From: Peteryoungia aggregata LMG 23059
GTDB taxonomy: Bacteria > Pseudomonadota > Alphaproteobacteria > Rhizobiales > Rhizobiaceae
Assembly: GCF_030814435.1 (NCBI RefSeq)
Contig: NZ_JAUSUW010000001.1
Location: 558,001 to 622,000, forward strand
Length of the DNA: 64,000 bases
Reading direction: 5' to 3'
Shown: one piece after another, positions 47,150 through 56,025 of the stretch
Layout of the letters: each line of letters begins with the position of its first letter
Position numbering within the stretch: position 1 is the stretch's first letter
Translations under genes and position numbers: made by a program
Notes under the pieces: generated by a model
Seen by the model: the letters and a program-made list of their open reading frames with translations, nothing else
Database searches by the model: none
What the model was told of the DNA's origin: nothing

Positions 47150-47476
47150 TGTCCGGGAGGATCTCTTTACGCACATTGCCCCTGATGACAGAGCACACGG
47201 TAGCGGAATCTGCCATGATCCTGGGGGATGTTCAGGAAAGCTTGCTGACCTGCACCACGCACGTCACAACAGCCGATCGACCATCACTGTAACTGTCAAT
47301 GGCGAGAATATGTCCAACGGGCGGGTCAATCAGCCACCTCTATGTAAAGAGTATGCCACCGGCAAATCCTCGGCTTTGAAGGGCAACCTGATCTAGTTCT
47401 TGACACATCTGCGGCAGGCGGCAACCTTTGTAAAAAGGTCAAATGGCGACAACAGGGAAGGCAAGGCTTGGTAACG
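47150..47476. other. Intergenic 327 bp ahead of the AraC gene; left edge of a candidate foreign islet
   Basis: No gene evident. It holds a TTGACA hexamer at 47400-47405 that could be a -35 box, with no clear -10 at normal spacing. GGCAACCT is repeated directly near 47382 and 47420, upstream of the AraC start, as an activator site might be. Sequence style changes across this gap. Confidence 0.45.
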
Positions 47477-48448
47477 ATGATCAAACCACTCCCCGTCATT
47501 TCGCTTTCGACCGAGAATTTTGACCCTTGCAACAGGGTGCAGGCCTTTGAGGCCGCAGCGGCGGCGATTTGCAAGCTGGCGATAGAACCAGAAACGCCTG
47601 ACACCTATGCGTCCTCCACAACGATCAAGATCCTGCCGGGTGTTGTGACGGCGCGGACCAGTCATTCAGCGTCGGTCACCACCCGCACGCGGGCGATGGC
47701 GGCGGATGAGGGGGACAATCTGCTCATCCACATACCGCTGAACCACGGATTCTCCATGGCGCAGACCGGCGGGGCGGCGGTGGAATGCAAGCTGGGAGAG
47801 GTCTATCTGGACCCAAACGAGGTGGCGGGGCGGGCGGTTTTTCAGGCCGCGCGGTCGGATTTGTTCTATGTCTCGATTCCGCGCGCCGCGCTGGCGCAAT
47901 CAGCGCGGGCGCTGAATGGGCGGCTGCGCCAGACCATGCCGGTATCCCCACAATGGCGTATGTTCATCCGCTATGCACAGTCCCTGGACGCCGAGGCCGA
48001 AGTGCTGGCCCCGGAGGAGCGCGCGCAGTACAGCGCGCATCTGTATGAACTGGCCCAGATCGCCCTGACCGCAGGTGACACCGCACGTCTGGAGGCGCAG
48101 GGCCGCGGGGTCAGAGCGGCGAGGCTGAGCGCGGTCAAGGCCGGGATTGACGCACATCTGACCGAACCGGGCCTGTCACTGGCCGTCATAGCCGCCGCCG
48201 CGGGTATTTCCGAACGCTACGCCCGCGCGCTGTTTGCCGAAGATCAGACCACCTTTCGCGATTATCTGACCCGCAGGCGGATGCAGCTTTTTCGGCGCAT
48301 GTTGGCAGATCAGGGGCAGGACCACCGATCGATTTCAGATCTGGCAATGGCGGTTGGGTTTGGCGATTTGTCGTGGTTCAACAAGTGCTTTCGCCAGATC
48401 TATGGCGAAACCCCATCCGAAAGCCGCGCGCGTCTGTCGCATCGTTAG
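47477..48448 (+). CDS. AraC-family transcriptional regulator
   Basis: About 323 residues from the ATG at 47477 (a TTG at 47468 is possible). Residues 1-205 are an AraC-binding-like N-terminal region. The C-terminal DNA-binding domain is about 215-320, with LSLAVIAAAAGISERYARALFAED (first helix-turn-helix, read across its core) and ISDLAMAVGFGDLSWFNKCFRQIYGETPSE (second, the AraC hallmark). It transcribes toward the four genes that follow and probably activates them. Codons are richer in ATT, TTT and GGG than in genes before 47.1 kb. Confidence 0.9.
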   Translation: MIKPLPVISLSTENFDPCNRVQAFEAAAAAICKLAIEPETPDTYASSTTIKILPGVVTARTSHSASVTTRTRAMAADEGDNLLIHIPLNHGFSMAQTGGAAVECKLGEVYLDPNEVAGRAVFQAARSDLFYVSIPRAALAQSARALNGRLRQTMPVSPQWRMFIRYAQSLDAEAEVLAPEERAQYSAHLYELAQIALTAGDTARLEAQGRGVRAARLSAVKAGIDAHLTEPGLSLAVIAAAAGISERYARALFAEDQTTFRDYLTRRRMQLFRRMLADQGQDHRSISDLAMAVGFGDLSWFNKCFRQIYGETPSESRARLSHR

Positions 48449-48555
48449 CTTTGTGCCGCCCACCCCGTGCTGAGTGCCGTCTGCCCCAAGCATTGGCCGC
48501 AAATCTTGCCTACTTTGTCCTCAGCCTATCTAGGGCTCGCCTTGGTTGAGGACAC

Positions 48556-49527
48556 ATGAGCAATTTCAACTTTTCGACCGCGCTGCGCGTTATGCGCCAG
48601 ACCGCGCCTTTTTTAATGTTTCGGCTGGCCATCTATTTCAGCATTGCCGCAGCCTATGTGTTGGTGACAGGTGTTGGCGCCGGTGTGGGTTATGGCATTG
48701 GTGGTTTCTGGGACGATGAACGCAGGCTGGCCGCCAGCGCGTATGGGGCAGCCGGGGGCTTTGGCCTGACGGCCGCAGTGCTGTATTTCCTGCGCGAGTA
48801 TGTCCTTTACACGGTGAAGGCAGGCCACATTGCCGTCATGGTCGAACTGCTGCAGGGCCGGGAAATTCCGGGGGGCCAGGGTCAGATTGCCTATGCCCGC
48901 GCCAAGGTGACCGAGCGATTTGGCACCTCAAACGTTCTTTTCGGCATTGATCAGCTGGTCAAGGGCGTCATCAATGCGGTGACGGGGCTCTTGGAGGGGC
49001 TGATGTCGATCCTGCCAATTCCGGGGCTGGACAGGCTGATGTCGGTAATCCGGGCCTATCTGCGGGTGGCAGTTGGGCTTTTGGACGAGGTGATGCTGGC
49101 GCACTGCTTTGAAACCCGCACCGTGAACCCGTATGAAGCATCAAAAACCGCGCTGGTGCTCTATGCCCAGAACGCGAGGGCAATGCTGGTCAATGCGGCT
49201 TGGGTGACGCTGTGGGTCTGGCTACTGTCGGCCCTGATCTTTGTGATCATGCTGGTGCCTGCCGGGCTGGTGGCCTGGCTGTTGCCGGGGCAGATGTCGG
49301 CGATGGGGGTTGTCTTTGCCCTCCTGTTTGCCTGGGCCGTCAAGGTGGCGCTGATCGAACCCTTTGCCATTGCCTGCATGTTGCAAGCCTATTTCAAGCT
49401 GACGGCCGGGCAGCCCCCCGATCCGGCATGGCAAGCCAAGCTGGAGCGAGCATCGGACAAATTCAAGGCTTTGGGAGAGCGGGCCTATCACTGGGCCAGC
49501 CCGCGACGGGGTGAAACCGCGCTTTGA
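48556..49527 (+). CDS. Multipass membrane protein of unknown function
   Basis: 323 residues. Hydrophobic segments near 18-48 (LAIYFSIAAAYVLVTGVGAG), 62-82 (AAGGFGLTAAVLYFLREYV), about 130-155, and two long ones near 215-275 (LWVWLLSALIFVIMLVPAGL, VVFALLFAWAVKVALI). The middle has YARAKVTERFGTSNVLFGID and PIPGLDRLMSVIRAYLRV. Relatives occur as conserved hypothetical proteins in Alphaproteobacteria, but I cannot name a family. It is 108 bp after the AraC gene and 87 bp before the exported protein. A role as membrane platform for the exported partners is only inference. Confidence 0.78.
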   Translation: MSNFNFSTALRVMRQTAPFLMFRLAIYFSIAAAYVLVTGVGAGVGYGIGGFWDDERRLAASAYGAAGGFGLTAAVLYFLREYVLYTVKAGHIAVMVELLQGREIPGGQGQIAYARAKVTERFGTSNVLFGIDQLVKGVINAVTGLLEGLMSILPIPGLDRLMSVIRAYLRVAVGLLDEVMLAHCFETRTVNPYEASKTALVLYAQNARAMLVNAAWVTLWVWLLSALIFVIMLVPAGLVAWLLPGQMSAMGVVFALLFAWAVKVALIEPFAIACMLQAYFKLTAGQPPDPAWQAKLERASDKFKALGERAYHWASPRRGETAL

Positions 49528-49613
49528 CAGGCCATATCAACCGCCTTTCAGCACAGATCAACACAGCTTTCCCGTGCGCCATTTCCCGATACCCTTCACA
49601 CCGGAGCCCACTT

Positions 49614-50348
49614 ATGCGCCTTGCCGCCATTGTTCTGAGCGCCTTTGCCCTGCCCCTGCACGCCGAAACCATCCCGGTCTTCACCCCTGGGGATGAGGGG
49701 CGGCCCTTTGTCGATGTCTACGCCTCTGGCCTGTATTCGGCTAGCTGTGTCGAAGGGGCAGGCTGCACCTGTGCCGCCATGCCGCTGGACCGCGGCGGTG
49801 TAGCGGTGGCCTTGGGTCTGGAGTCGGTTGCGGCGGACGTGCAGGGGGTCTGGGACAGCCCGGCCAGCGACCACAGTCTGACCAATGAAACGGCCGAGGC
49901 TTTGCACGCCCGTTTCGGCGGGTCGGGCTATTGCCCGCAAACCACGCTGGAACCTCACGATGGTCAGTGGCGTGATAGCAAACCCATCCATATTTCCGTG
50001 CAATGCGGGCCTGTAGGGGAGATGCTCCGTCAGGTTCTCGCCGATCAGAAGATCGTCACTGCCGCCATTGTCTGGAACGGGGTGTTCTCCAGCGAAACCG
50101 TCCAGACCGCCTTTATGGCCGCCGACCCCGATCCCGAATACACGCCCCATGCTTTCAAAGACATCACCCCGGTGGAAAGCGTCGGCACGGCACAGGCCAT
50201 GACCGAGATGGGGCCGGTGACTTCGACCGGGAGGATGCAACTGTTAACGCCAAACCTTTTCGCGGTGGACTGGGAGGTCAAGGGCATGACGGAAGTCGGG
50301 GCATGCAATTGGTCCACAAGGCACCTCGTAACGCGGGTAGGGAAATGA
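49614..50348 (+). CDS. Exported Cys-rich protein A, paralogue of the 52540 protein
   Basis: About 244 residues from the ATG at 49614, with signal peptide MRLAAIVLSAFALPLHA; longer in-frame starts from 49524 overlap the previous gene. Mature Cys pattern: CVEGAGCTCAAMPL, YCPQTTLEPHDGQW, VQCGPVGEML and a late ACNW. The same order, GCTC, CP..L, a Gly-Cys, and a final NC or CNW, recurs in the protein at 52540. The even Cys set suggests disulphides in the periplasm or outside. No known family recognised. ATGA overlap with the VWA gene. Confidence 0.75.
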   Translation: MRLAAIVLSAFALPLHAETIPVFTPGDEGRPFVDVYASGLYSASCVEGAGCTCAAMPLDRGGVAVALGLESVAADVQGVWDSPASDHSLTNETAEALHARFGGSGYCPQTTLEPHDGQWRDSKPIHISVQCGPVGEMLRQVLADQKIVTAAIVWNGVFSSETVQTAFMAADPDPEYTPHAFKDITPVESVGTAQAMTEMGPVTSTGRMQLLTPNLFAVDWEVKGMTEVGACNWSTRHLVTRVGK

Positions 50349-52540
50349 CCATGATTCAATTCGCCAAGATTTTCGCTGTTTTCGCGGTTCTTGCCAGCCC
50401 CGCGCTGGCCGATAGCCCGCGCAGCATCATCGTGATGGACGGATCGGGGTCCATGTGGGGCCAGATCGACGGGCGCGCCAAGCTGGAGATCGCGCGCGAA
50501 ACGGTGGCGACCGTGCTGGGCGGCATTCCCGCAGATCAGGAATTGGGCCTGATGGCTTATGGCCATCGCGAAAAGGGCAATTGCAGTGACATCGAGCTGA
50601 TTGTCCCCCCCGCCCCCGGCACCGGGGCCGAGATCGCGGCTCAAGTCGGGAAGATGCGGTTTCTGGGCAAGACGCCACTGTCGGAATCGGTTCGCCAAGC
50701 CGCCGAGGCGTTGCGCTATGGCGAAACTGCGGCGACCGTAGTTCTGGTAACGGACGGGCTGGAAACCTGCGACGCCGATCCTTGCGCCTTGGGTCGTGAA
50801 CTGGAAGCTGCGGGCCTGAACTTCACCGCCCATGTCATCGGCTTTGGCCTGTCAGGGGCCGAAGGCGCGCAGGTGGCCTGTCTGGCCACCGAAACCGGCG
50901 GGCAATATCTGCAAGCCTCGGACGCAGGTGGGCTGGCCGATGCACTGGCTGCCACCGTTACCGCCAAACTGCCTCCACCACAGCCCGCGCCGGTGCCCGA
51001 ACCCGAACCCGTGCTGGCCAAGGCAAGCCTCACTGTGCCCGAAACCGCCCCTGCCGGATCATCGTTGCGAATCGAGTTTGTCGGCCCGCATGAAGAACAC
51101 GATTATATCCGCATACTGGACGCCAACGGCGAATGGCTGGCCGAATCCGCAGTCGATACCGAGCGCTTTGTCGAGGTGCGTCTGCCCTTCAGGACCGGCC
51201 CACATGAGGTGGTCTATCTGTTGAAAGCGCAGGAAATCATCGCCCGTGCCCGCCTGACCCTGACCGAATCCCCGGTGTCGATTACCGCCCCCGACATGGC
51301 GCAGGTAGGGAGTGATGTGACGATCACCTGGACCGGGCCAGATGCGTATCTGGACAATATTCAACTCTATCGTCAGGTCGATGACGTCCGGTTTGGCTAT
51401 GGCTATGTCGCAAATCAGAACGAGATGACATTCACCATGCCCGATGAACCGGGTGTCTTTGAATTCCGCTATACGTTTCAGGACAGCGAGGTCATCTACA
51501 CCCGCCCCATTACGGTGACGCTGGATAAGGTCGAAGCCAAGCCTGCCACTGGGCTGACTTCTATTCCAGTCTCTCTGTCGGTTCCTGCAAAGTTTGCAGG
51601 ACAACCGATCCTGTGGTCTGCCGAACCCCTGGACCCCCACCCCGACGCCCCCGAAGCACTGGCCATGCCCGAGGCGATGACAGGCCCTTGGAACGCGGAG
51701 CTTTACCCCGGCCGCTGGCGCATCTACGCCGAAGCCCCGGCGGAGGTGACCGCAGGTCGGGGATTCGGAGCCGATATCACCGTCACCGATGCGGCAGGGC
51801 AGGTGTTCGAAATTCCCCTGACGCCGTTTGAAACCATGGGCATGGGCGAAGACCTTCCTTCAGGCGACACGGTGGCCGTCACGATCAAGGCAGAAGGCTA
51901 TGATGGGCTGGTCGAATGGTCGGCGATGCCCGAAGGCGGGACGCAGGATGACCGCCTTGCAGATACCGTGGCGAACGGATGGCAAACCACTTTGATACCG
52001 GGTCAGTGGGCTATTTTTGGCATGGCGGCCGATGCCACGTTCTTTGACCGTGTCACCATAGCCGCCGGACAGACAGACTATGTGATCCCGCGCGAAGGTC
52101 CGGTAGACCCTGCACAGGCAAGTGATGACGTCGCTTATCGTTGTGATGCGGCACCGAGTTGCCGTGTCAATGATGCGCAGACCGGCCTGGGCTTTGCCCT
52201 TCCTGCCGGATGGTTTACCGACTTTCCCCATTTTTATGAAACCGCTGCGGGCGTGTCGGCGGGCCAGCCCACGATCGCGTTCATGACCGCAGTAGGCGAC
52301 CGGATCGAGTTGAACCCGATCCGTTGGAGCGCTCAGAATGGAACCTGTCTTGATACCGCCGCTGGACAGTTGTGTCATTGGGCTGATGCAACAGAGGTGG
52401 TGATCAAAGCCCACACGGCCATAGCAGCCAGTCTGACCTTTACCCCGACCCGCCAGGACATCACGATTCCCGGCATCCGGCTTGACCTGACGCCGGAAGT
52501 CGCTGCCGCCCTGCGCGCAAAACTCTTGGGAGAAAACTGA
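50345..52540 (+). CDS. Exported von Willebrand factor A protein with Ig-like repeats
   Basis: 731 residues from the ATG at 50345 (overlapping the previous stop; ATG at 50351 also possible). Signal peptide ends ASPALA (residue 22). The VWA domain, about 26-205, has an intact metal-ion-dependent adhesion site: DGSGS (Asp32, Ser34, Ser36), Thr in GKTPLSES, and Asp in LVTDGLE. A Pro-rich linker (PPPQPAPVPEPEPV) leads to at least two tandem Ig-like modules (starting ASLTVPETAPAGSS and SITAPDMAQVGSD), then further beta domains and a C-terminal region with paired Cys (CDAAPSC, NGTCLDTAAGQLC). It likely binds a protein partner through the VWA site, perhaps the two flanking Cys-rich proteins. Confidence 0.88.
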   Translation: MTMIQFAKIFAVFAVLASPALADSPRSIIVMDGSGSMWGQIDGRAKLEIARETVATVLGGIPADQELGLMAYGHREKGNCSDIELIVPPAPGTGAEIAAQVGKMRFLGKTPLSESVRQAAEALRYGETAATVVLVTDGLETCDADPCALGRELEAAGLNFTAHVIGFGLSGAEGAQVACLATETGGQYLQASDAGGLADALAATVTAKLPPPQPAPVPEPEPVLAKASLTVPETAPAGSSLRIEFVGPHEEHDYIRILDANGEWLAESAVDTERFVEVRLPFRTGPHEVVYLLKAQEIIARARLTLTESPVSITAPDMAQVGSDVTITWTGPDAYLDNIQLYRQVDDVRFGYGYVANQNEMTFTMPDEPGVFEFRYTFQDSEVIYTRPITVTLDKVEAKPATGLTSIPVSLSVPAKFAGQPILWSAEPLDPHPDAPEALAMPEAMTGPWNAELYPGRWRIYAEAPAEVTAGRGFGADITVTDAAGQVFEIPLTPFETMGMGEDLPSGDTVAVTIKAEGYDGLVEWSAMPEGGTQDDRLADTVANGWQTTLIPGQWAIFGMAADATFFDRVTIAAGQTDYVIPREGPVDPAQASDDVAYRCDAAPSCRVNDAQTGLGFALPAGWFTDFPHFYETAAGVSAGQPTIAFMTAVGDRIELNPIRWSAQNGTCLDTAAGQLCHWADATEVVIKAHTAIAASLTFTPTRQDITIPGIRLDLTPEVAAALRAKLLGEN

Positions 52541-53253
52541 TGCAAGCCCGTCTTTTCGTTGCTGGCCTGTTGGGGGCCATTGGTTTGAGCCAGCCCGCCT
52601 TTGCGGAAGACAAGATCGTTGTTGCCAACTGTGGAGACGCAGGCTGCACCTGCAGCCTGTCCCCTGTGACGCTTGCGGATTACGAGCTCGTGGTCGGAAG
52701 CCCGGCACCATCCGGTGCAGAAAACATGGTGTTGGTGATCAAGGGGAACGACTATATCTGGAGCAATGCAGGCACCGATCAAATCGATGCCTCCTACGGA
52801 GGCGACGGTGTTTGCCCGATTGAACTTTTCAACATCACGCCGGAAGACGGCACATGGCGCGGATCGGTACGCGTGCAGAAGATTGAAGGCTGCCTGCCGC
52901 AGGTCGCGGACATGGTGCCGCCGTTGGTGGATCGCATGAACAGCAGCAAACAGATCACCTGGGGTGGCAAGTTCCACCCGTCGAAATTTGTGGTGGGTAA
53001 CGCGCCCGATGGCATACGTTGGACTGAACGCAGCCCCACCCGGTTTGACGGGGTTTTCCCTGTGCCCGCCAATGGCACACTGGATGTCAGCGTGATCGCA
53101 ACCGCGACTCTCACCGCACCTGATCGTGCCGAAGCGACGATGGCCTTGCGCTTTGCTGCCGCAGCAGGGGGCGATGCCGGGGCGCTCGCCCTGCTCGGTA
53201 TGGCCAATTGCCGGGTGGAAGCGATCTATGACTTTGAAAGGGTGGGGCCATAG
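52540..53253 (+). CDS. Exported Cys-rich protein B, paralogue of the 49614 protein
   Basis: 237 residues with signal peptide ending QPAFA (residue 22). TGATG overlap with the VWA stop. Shared with protein A: GCTC near the N-terminus, GGDGVCPIEL followed by PEDGTWR (protein A: GGSGYCPQTT, PHDGQW), an EGCLPQVADM segment against CGPVGEML, and a closing NCRVEAIYDF. The two are clearly related but diverged. Function unknown. Followed by 162 bp without a gene before the convergent SDR. Confidence 0.75.
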   Translation: MQARLFVAGLLGAIGLSQPAFAEDKIVVANCGDAGCTCSLSPVTLADYELVVGSPAPSGAENMVLVIKGNDYIWSNAGTDQIDASYGGDGVCPIELFNITPEDGTWRGSVRVQKIEGCLPQVADMVPPLVDRMNSSKQITWGGKFHPSKFVVGNAPDGIRWTERSPTRFDGVFPVPANGTLDVSVIATATLTAPDRAEATMALRFAAAAGGDAGALALLGMANCRVEAIYDFERVGP

Positions 53254-53415
53254 CTCTTGGATTTGTCAATTCGGCGCAAGTCTGTCGGCCCGGCAAACGC
53301 AAAAACGCCCTGCCAGACAGAGACGGTTAGGGATTTGGCGGCCAATCGTATGTTAAATCCGCGTAATCACCGATTTATGTTTGAATTGGTTGCGGGGGCA
53401 TGAACCGCTTGAAAA

Positions 53416-54201
53416 TCACGCCGGATGCTGCTGGACGCTCAGGCCGCCATCGATGGTCAGGCAGGTAGCGTTCATGAAGGGGCATTCGTCCGAGATCATG
53501 AAGACCGCCGCCATGGCGATTTCTTCCGGTGAGGCGATCCGTCCACCCGGATGCAGCTTCATCGTCTCGGCTTTGGCAGCTTCGGGATCGGGAAATCCGT
53601 TCCAGTAATCGATCACCTTCTGGGTCGCGACATAGCCGGGGGCAAGCGCATTCACCCGGATATTGGCGGCGGCATATTCAAGGCCGAGCGATTTGGTCAT
53701 GCCGAGCAGCGCATGTTTGGCAAGCGGATAGGGAAAGGTGTGCTGGATCACGGTGAAGGCATGGGTCGAGGCGATGTTGAGGATGACCCCCCCGCTGCCG
53801 GCCAGCATGCCTTTCAGCACCGCGCGGCTACAGTTCCACGCGCCCTTGAGATTGATGTCGAAGCAGCGCGCCCAGGCTTCATCGGTAAGCTCAAGCGGTT
53901 CGGCAAAGACATTGACGCCGGCATTGTTGACGAGGGCATTGATCTCGCCGATCGTCTCTCTCGCCTGTCCGATCGCAGCCTCGATCGAGGCGGCATCGGT
54001 GATGTCGGCGGCGGCATGGCAGAGCTTTGCCCCTCGAGTTGCAAGATCTGCCGCAGCTTTCGCCAGCAGATCCCCGTCGCGATCGATCAGCAGCAGGGCC
54101 GCCCCCTCGCGTGCAAAGGCCTCGGCCATGGCAAGCCCGATGCCCTGGGCCGCACCTGTGATCATGATCCGCTTTCCGTAGAGCCGGTTGCCCATGGTCA
54201 T
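53416..54201 (-). CDS. Short-chain dehydrogenase/reductase (probable sugar 1-dehydrogenase)
   Basis: 261 residues; ATGs at 54201 (ATGA overlap with the mutarotase stop) or 54195. TGAAQGIGLAMAEA is the NAD(P)-binding glycine motif, NNAG is present, and YPLAKHALLG supplies the catalytic Tyr and Lys. In an operon with a mutarotase, an AraFGH-type importer and a divergent galactonate dehydratase, oxidation of D-galactose (or L-arabinose) to the lactone is the likely reaction, as in the De Ley-Doudoroff pathway. Confidence 0.87.
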   Translation of the reverse strand: MTMGNRLYGKRIMITGAAQGIGLAMAEAFAREGAALLLIDRDGDLLAKAAADLATRGAKLCHAAADITDAASIEAAIGQARETIGEINALVNNAGVNVFAEPLELTDEAWARCFDINLKGAWNCSRAVLKGMLAGSGGVILNIASTHAFTVIQHTFPYPLAKHALLGMTKSLGLEYAAANIRVNALAPGYVATQKVIDYWNGFPDPEAAKAETMKLHPGGRIASPEEIAMAAVFMISDECPFMNATCLTIDGGLSVQQHPA

Positions 54202-55061
54202 ATCCTCCTCAGGCGAATGGTGATTTCACTGCTGATTGATTCCCCGGCTGCCAGCCGCTTCAACCCTGCATAGCCCGGCATGTGATGGGCGTTCGGCAGG
54301 TGGGACATCGGTTCGAAGCAGAAGAAGTCGGTGCGATCGACCGGCATGTAGAGCATGTAGATATCATGGATCGACCCGGCGTCGATGTCGGCAGCGAGCC
54401 TGAGTTCCGGCCATTCTATGGAGGCCTGTCCGTCCCAGCCGGCAAAGGCATTGTTGACAAAGCGATCCGGCAACAATGCGGGTTCGGCAAAATCGAGTTC
54501 TCTTGACAGAGGCCCGCTCTCGCCCGGCAAGTGCCCTGCGCGTTCGCTCCACGCGGTCCGTGCCAGCGCGGTGAGGCGCGTCTGCGCCGTCCGGGCGAAG
54601 AAGGGATGTTGCCCAAGCCCGTAGAGCAGCGGCCTTTCGCCTTCATGGCGCACGGATAGCTTGAGGCTGAGAGCGTTTTCGGCAAGCGAGATGGTTTGCC
54701 ATGCCTGATAAACATATGGGGAAAGCGGACCGGGCCGATGCCTGAGCGACAGCGTCACCGATGCGTGATCGGCCTTGTCGATATCCCATGGCTCAAGCCA
54801 GCCGTCGCCATGCAGGTAGAAGGGGTCCGAGCTGTTGGGCAGGAAACGATAGTCTGTGCCTTCAAGCGCAAAACTGTTGTGCTCTAGCCGGTTGCCGAAG
54901 GGCACCAGCGGGAAGCTCGCGAAGCGTCCCTCCGGGCCACCGCCGGGGATCAGGAATGCCTCGCCGTCGAACCGGGCTTCAGTCAGGGCAGCACCTTGAC
55001 TTGTAACCCGTACCTGAAGGGCCCCGTTCGACAGCAGAAGCGTTTCCCGACCCGCAGTCAC
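54198..55061 (-). CDS. Aldose 1-epimerase (mutarotase) family
   Basis: 287 residues with a GTG start overlapping the permease stop (GTGA). The core has GNRLEHNSFALEG, HGDGWLEPW and GLGQHPFFAR (His residues typical of GalM), and CFEPMSHLPNAH near the end. It equilibrates alpha and beta sugar anomers before dehydrogenation. Confidence 0.88.
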   Translation of the reverse strand: MTAGRETLLLSNGALQVRVTSQGAALTEARFDGEAFLIPGGGPEGRFASFPLVPFGNRLEHNSFALEGTDYRFLPNSSDPFYLHGDGWLEPWDIDKADHASVTLSLRHRPGPLSPYVYQAWQTISLAENALSLKLSVRHEGERPLLYGLGQHPFFARTAQTRLTALARTAWSERAGHLPGESGPLSRELDFAEPALLPDRFVNNAFAGWDGQASIEWPELRLAADIDAGSIHDIYMLYMPVDRTDFFCFEPMSHLPNAHHMPGYAGLKRLAAGESISSEITIRLRRI

Positions 55062-56008
55062 CGATGCCGTCCGGCAGCCGAGGAGCGCAGATTGTCGAGC
55101 AGGACGGCGATCAACAGGATCAGGCCGCGCACGACATATTGGTAGAAAGCCTGGATGTTGAGAAGGTTCATGACATTTTCGGCAATGCCCATGATCATCA
55201 CGCCGACGATCACACCACTCATGGTCGCCCGGCCACCCGCCAGCGACACCCCACCGAGAACGCAGGCCGAGATAACCGAGAGTTCAAGGCCGGTTGCGGC
55301 ATTCGGCTGGCCCGACGTGATGCGCGAGGCAAGCAGGATGCCGGCGATGGCGCAGACCAGCCCCTGCAGGGCAAAGATCCAGATGCGCATGTTGACGACA
55401 TTGACGCCGGCCAGCCGCGAGGCTTCGGGATTGCCGCCAATGGCGAGTGTATTCTTGCCGAAGACCGTGCGGTTGAGCACGAAGCCGAAGACGATGAAGA
55501 GAGCGGCCATGACCCAGATAGGGGTCGGGATCCCGAGGAAACGCGACAGCGCCAGCTGGTAGAAATCCGGATTGTTGATGCCGACGGCGCGTCCATCCGA
55601 CACGATCAGCGCGAAACCGCGCACGATCTGCATGGTCGCAAGCGTGGTGATGAGCGCGTTGATGTGGAAGCGGGCGATGACGACGCCATTGATCAGACCG
55701 ACAAAGGCGCCGCTGGCGAGGGCCGCGATCAGGCCGAGCGTGATCGAGCCGGTCGCATTGGAGGCCATGACCGCGATCATGCCGGAAAAGGCAACGATGG
55801 AGCCCACCGAGAGGTCGAAATCGCGGGAGGCAAGGCAGAACATCATGGTGCAGGCGACGATGCCGATGGTGACGACCGATTGCAGCAGGCCAAGCATGTT
55901 GCGCTCGGTCATGAAGTTGGGAACGGTCAGCGCCACGATGGCAAAGGCGACCACGAAGATCACCACCAGGCCCTGATCGCCGAGAAGAAGTTTCTTAAGA
56001 GACGGCAT
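55058..56008 (-). CDS. Sugar ABC transporter permease (AraH/RbsC type)
   Basis: About 316 residues from the ATG at 56008 (MPSLKKLLLGDQG). Eight or more hydrophobic segments; GLINGVVIARFHINALITTLAT cut at its conserved centre and GGVSLAGGRATMSGVIVGVMIMG are diagnostic of CUT2-family permeases. Forms the channel of the importer with the ATPase 17 bp upstream. Confidence 0.92.
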   Translation of the reverse strand: MPSLKKLLLGDQGLVVIFVVAFAIVALTVPNFMTERNMLGLLQSVVTIGIVACTMMFCLASRDFDLSVGSIVAFSGMIAVMASNATGSITLGLIAALASGAFVGLINGVVIARFHINALITTLATMQIVRGFALIVSDGRAVGINNPDFYQLALSRFLGIPTPIWVMAALFIVFGFVLNRTVFGKNTLAIGGNPEASRLAGVNVVNMRIWIFALQGLVCAIAGILLASRITSGQPNAATGLELSVISACVLGGVSLAGGRATMSGVIVGVMIMGIAENVMNLLNIQAFYQYVVRGLILLIAVLLDNLRSSAAGRHR

Positions 56009-56025
56009 GGATGTCGGTCCTGAAT

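Larger units (their letters stand above)
47477..53253 (+). other. Candidate horizontally acquired islet of five co-oriented genes
   Basis: AraC regulator, multipass membrane protein, exported Cys-rich protein A, exported VWA protein and exported Cys-rich protein B run in one direction, the last three with 1-4 base overlaps. By eye, codon use differs from both flanks (more third-position T, GGG and CCC), in the style of Rhodobacterales. No integrase, tRNA or flanking repeat was found, so acquisition is inferred from composition and self-contained content only. Confidence 0.45.

Noticed and set aside
50003..50344. Upstream extension of the VWA protein
   Set aside because: Overlaps the 3' part of the preceding exported protein in another frame; the signal peptide begins at 50345 or 50351.
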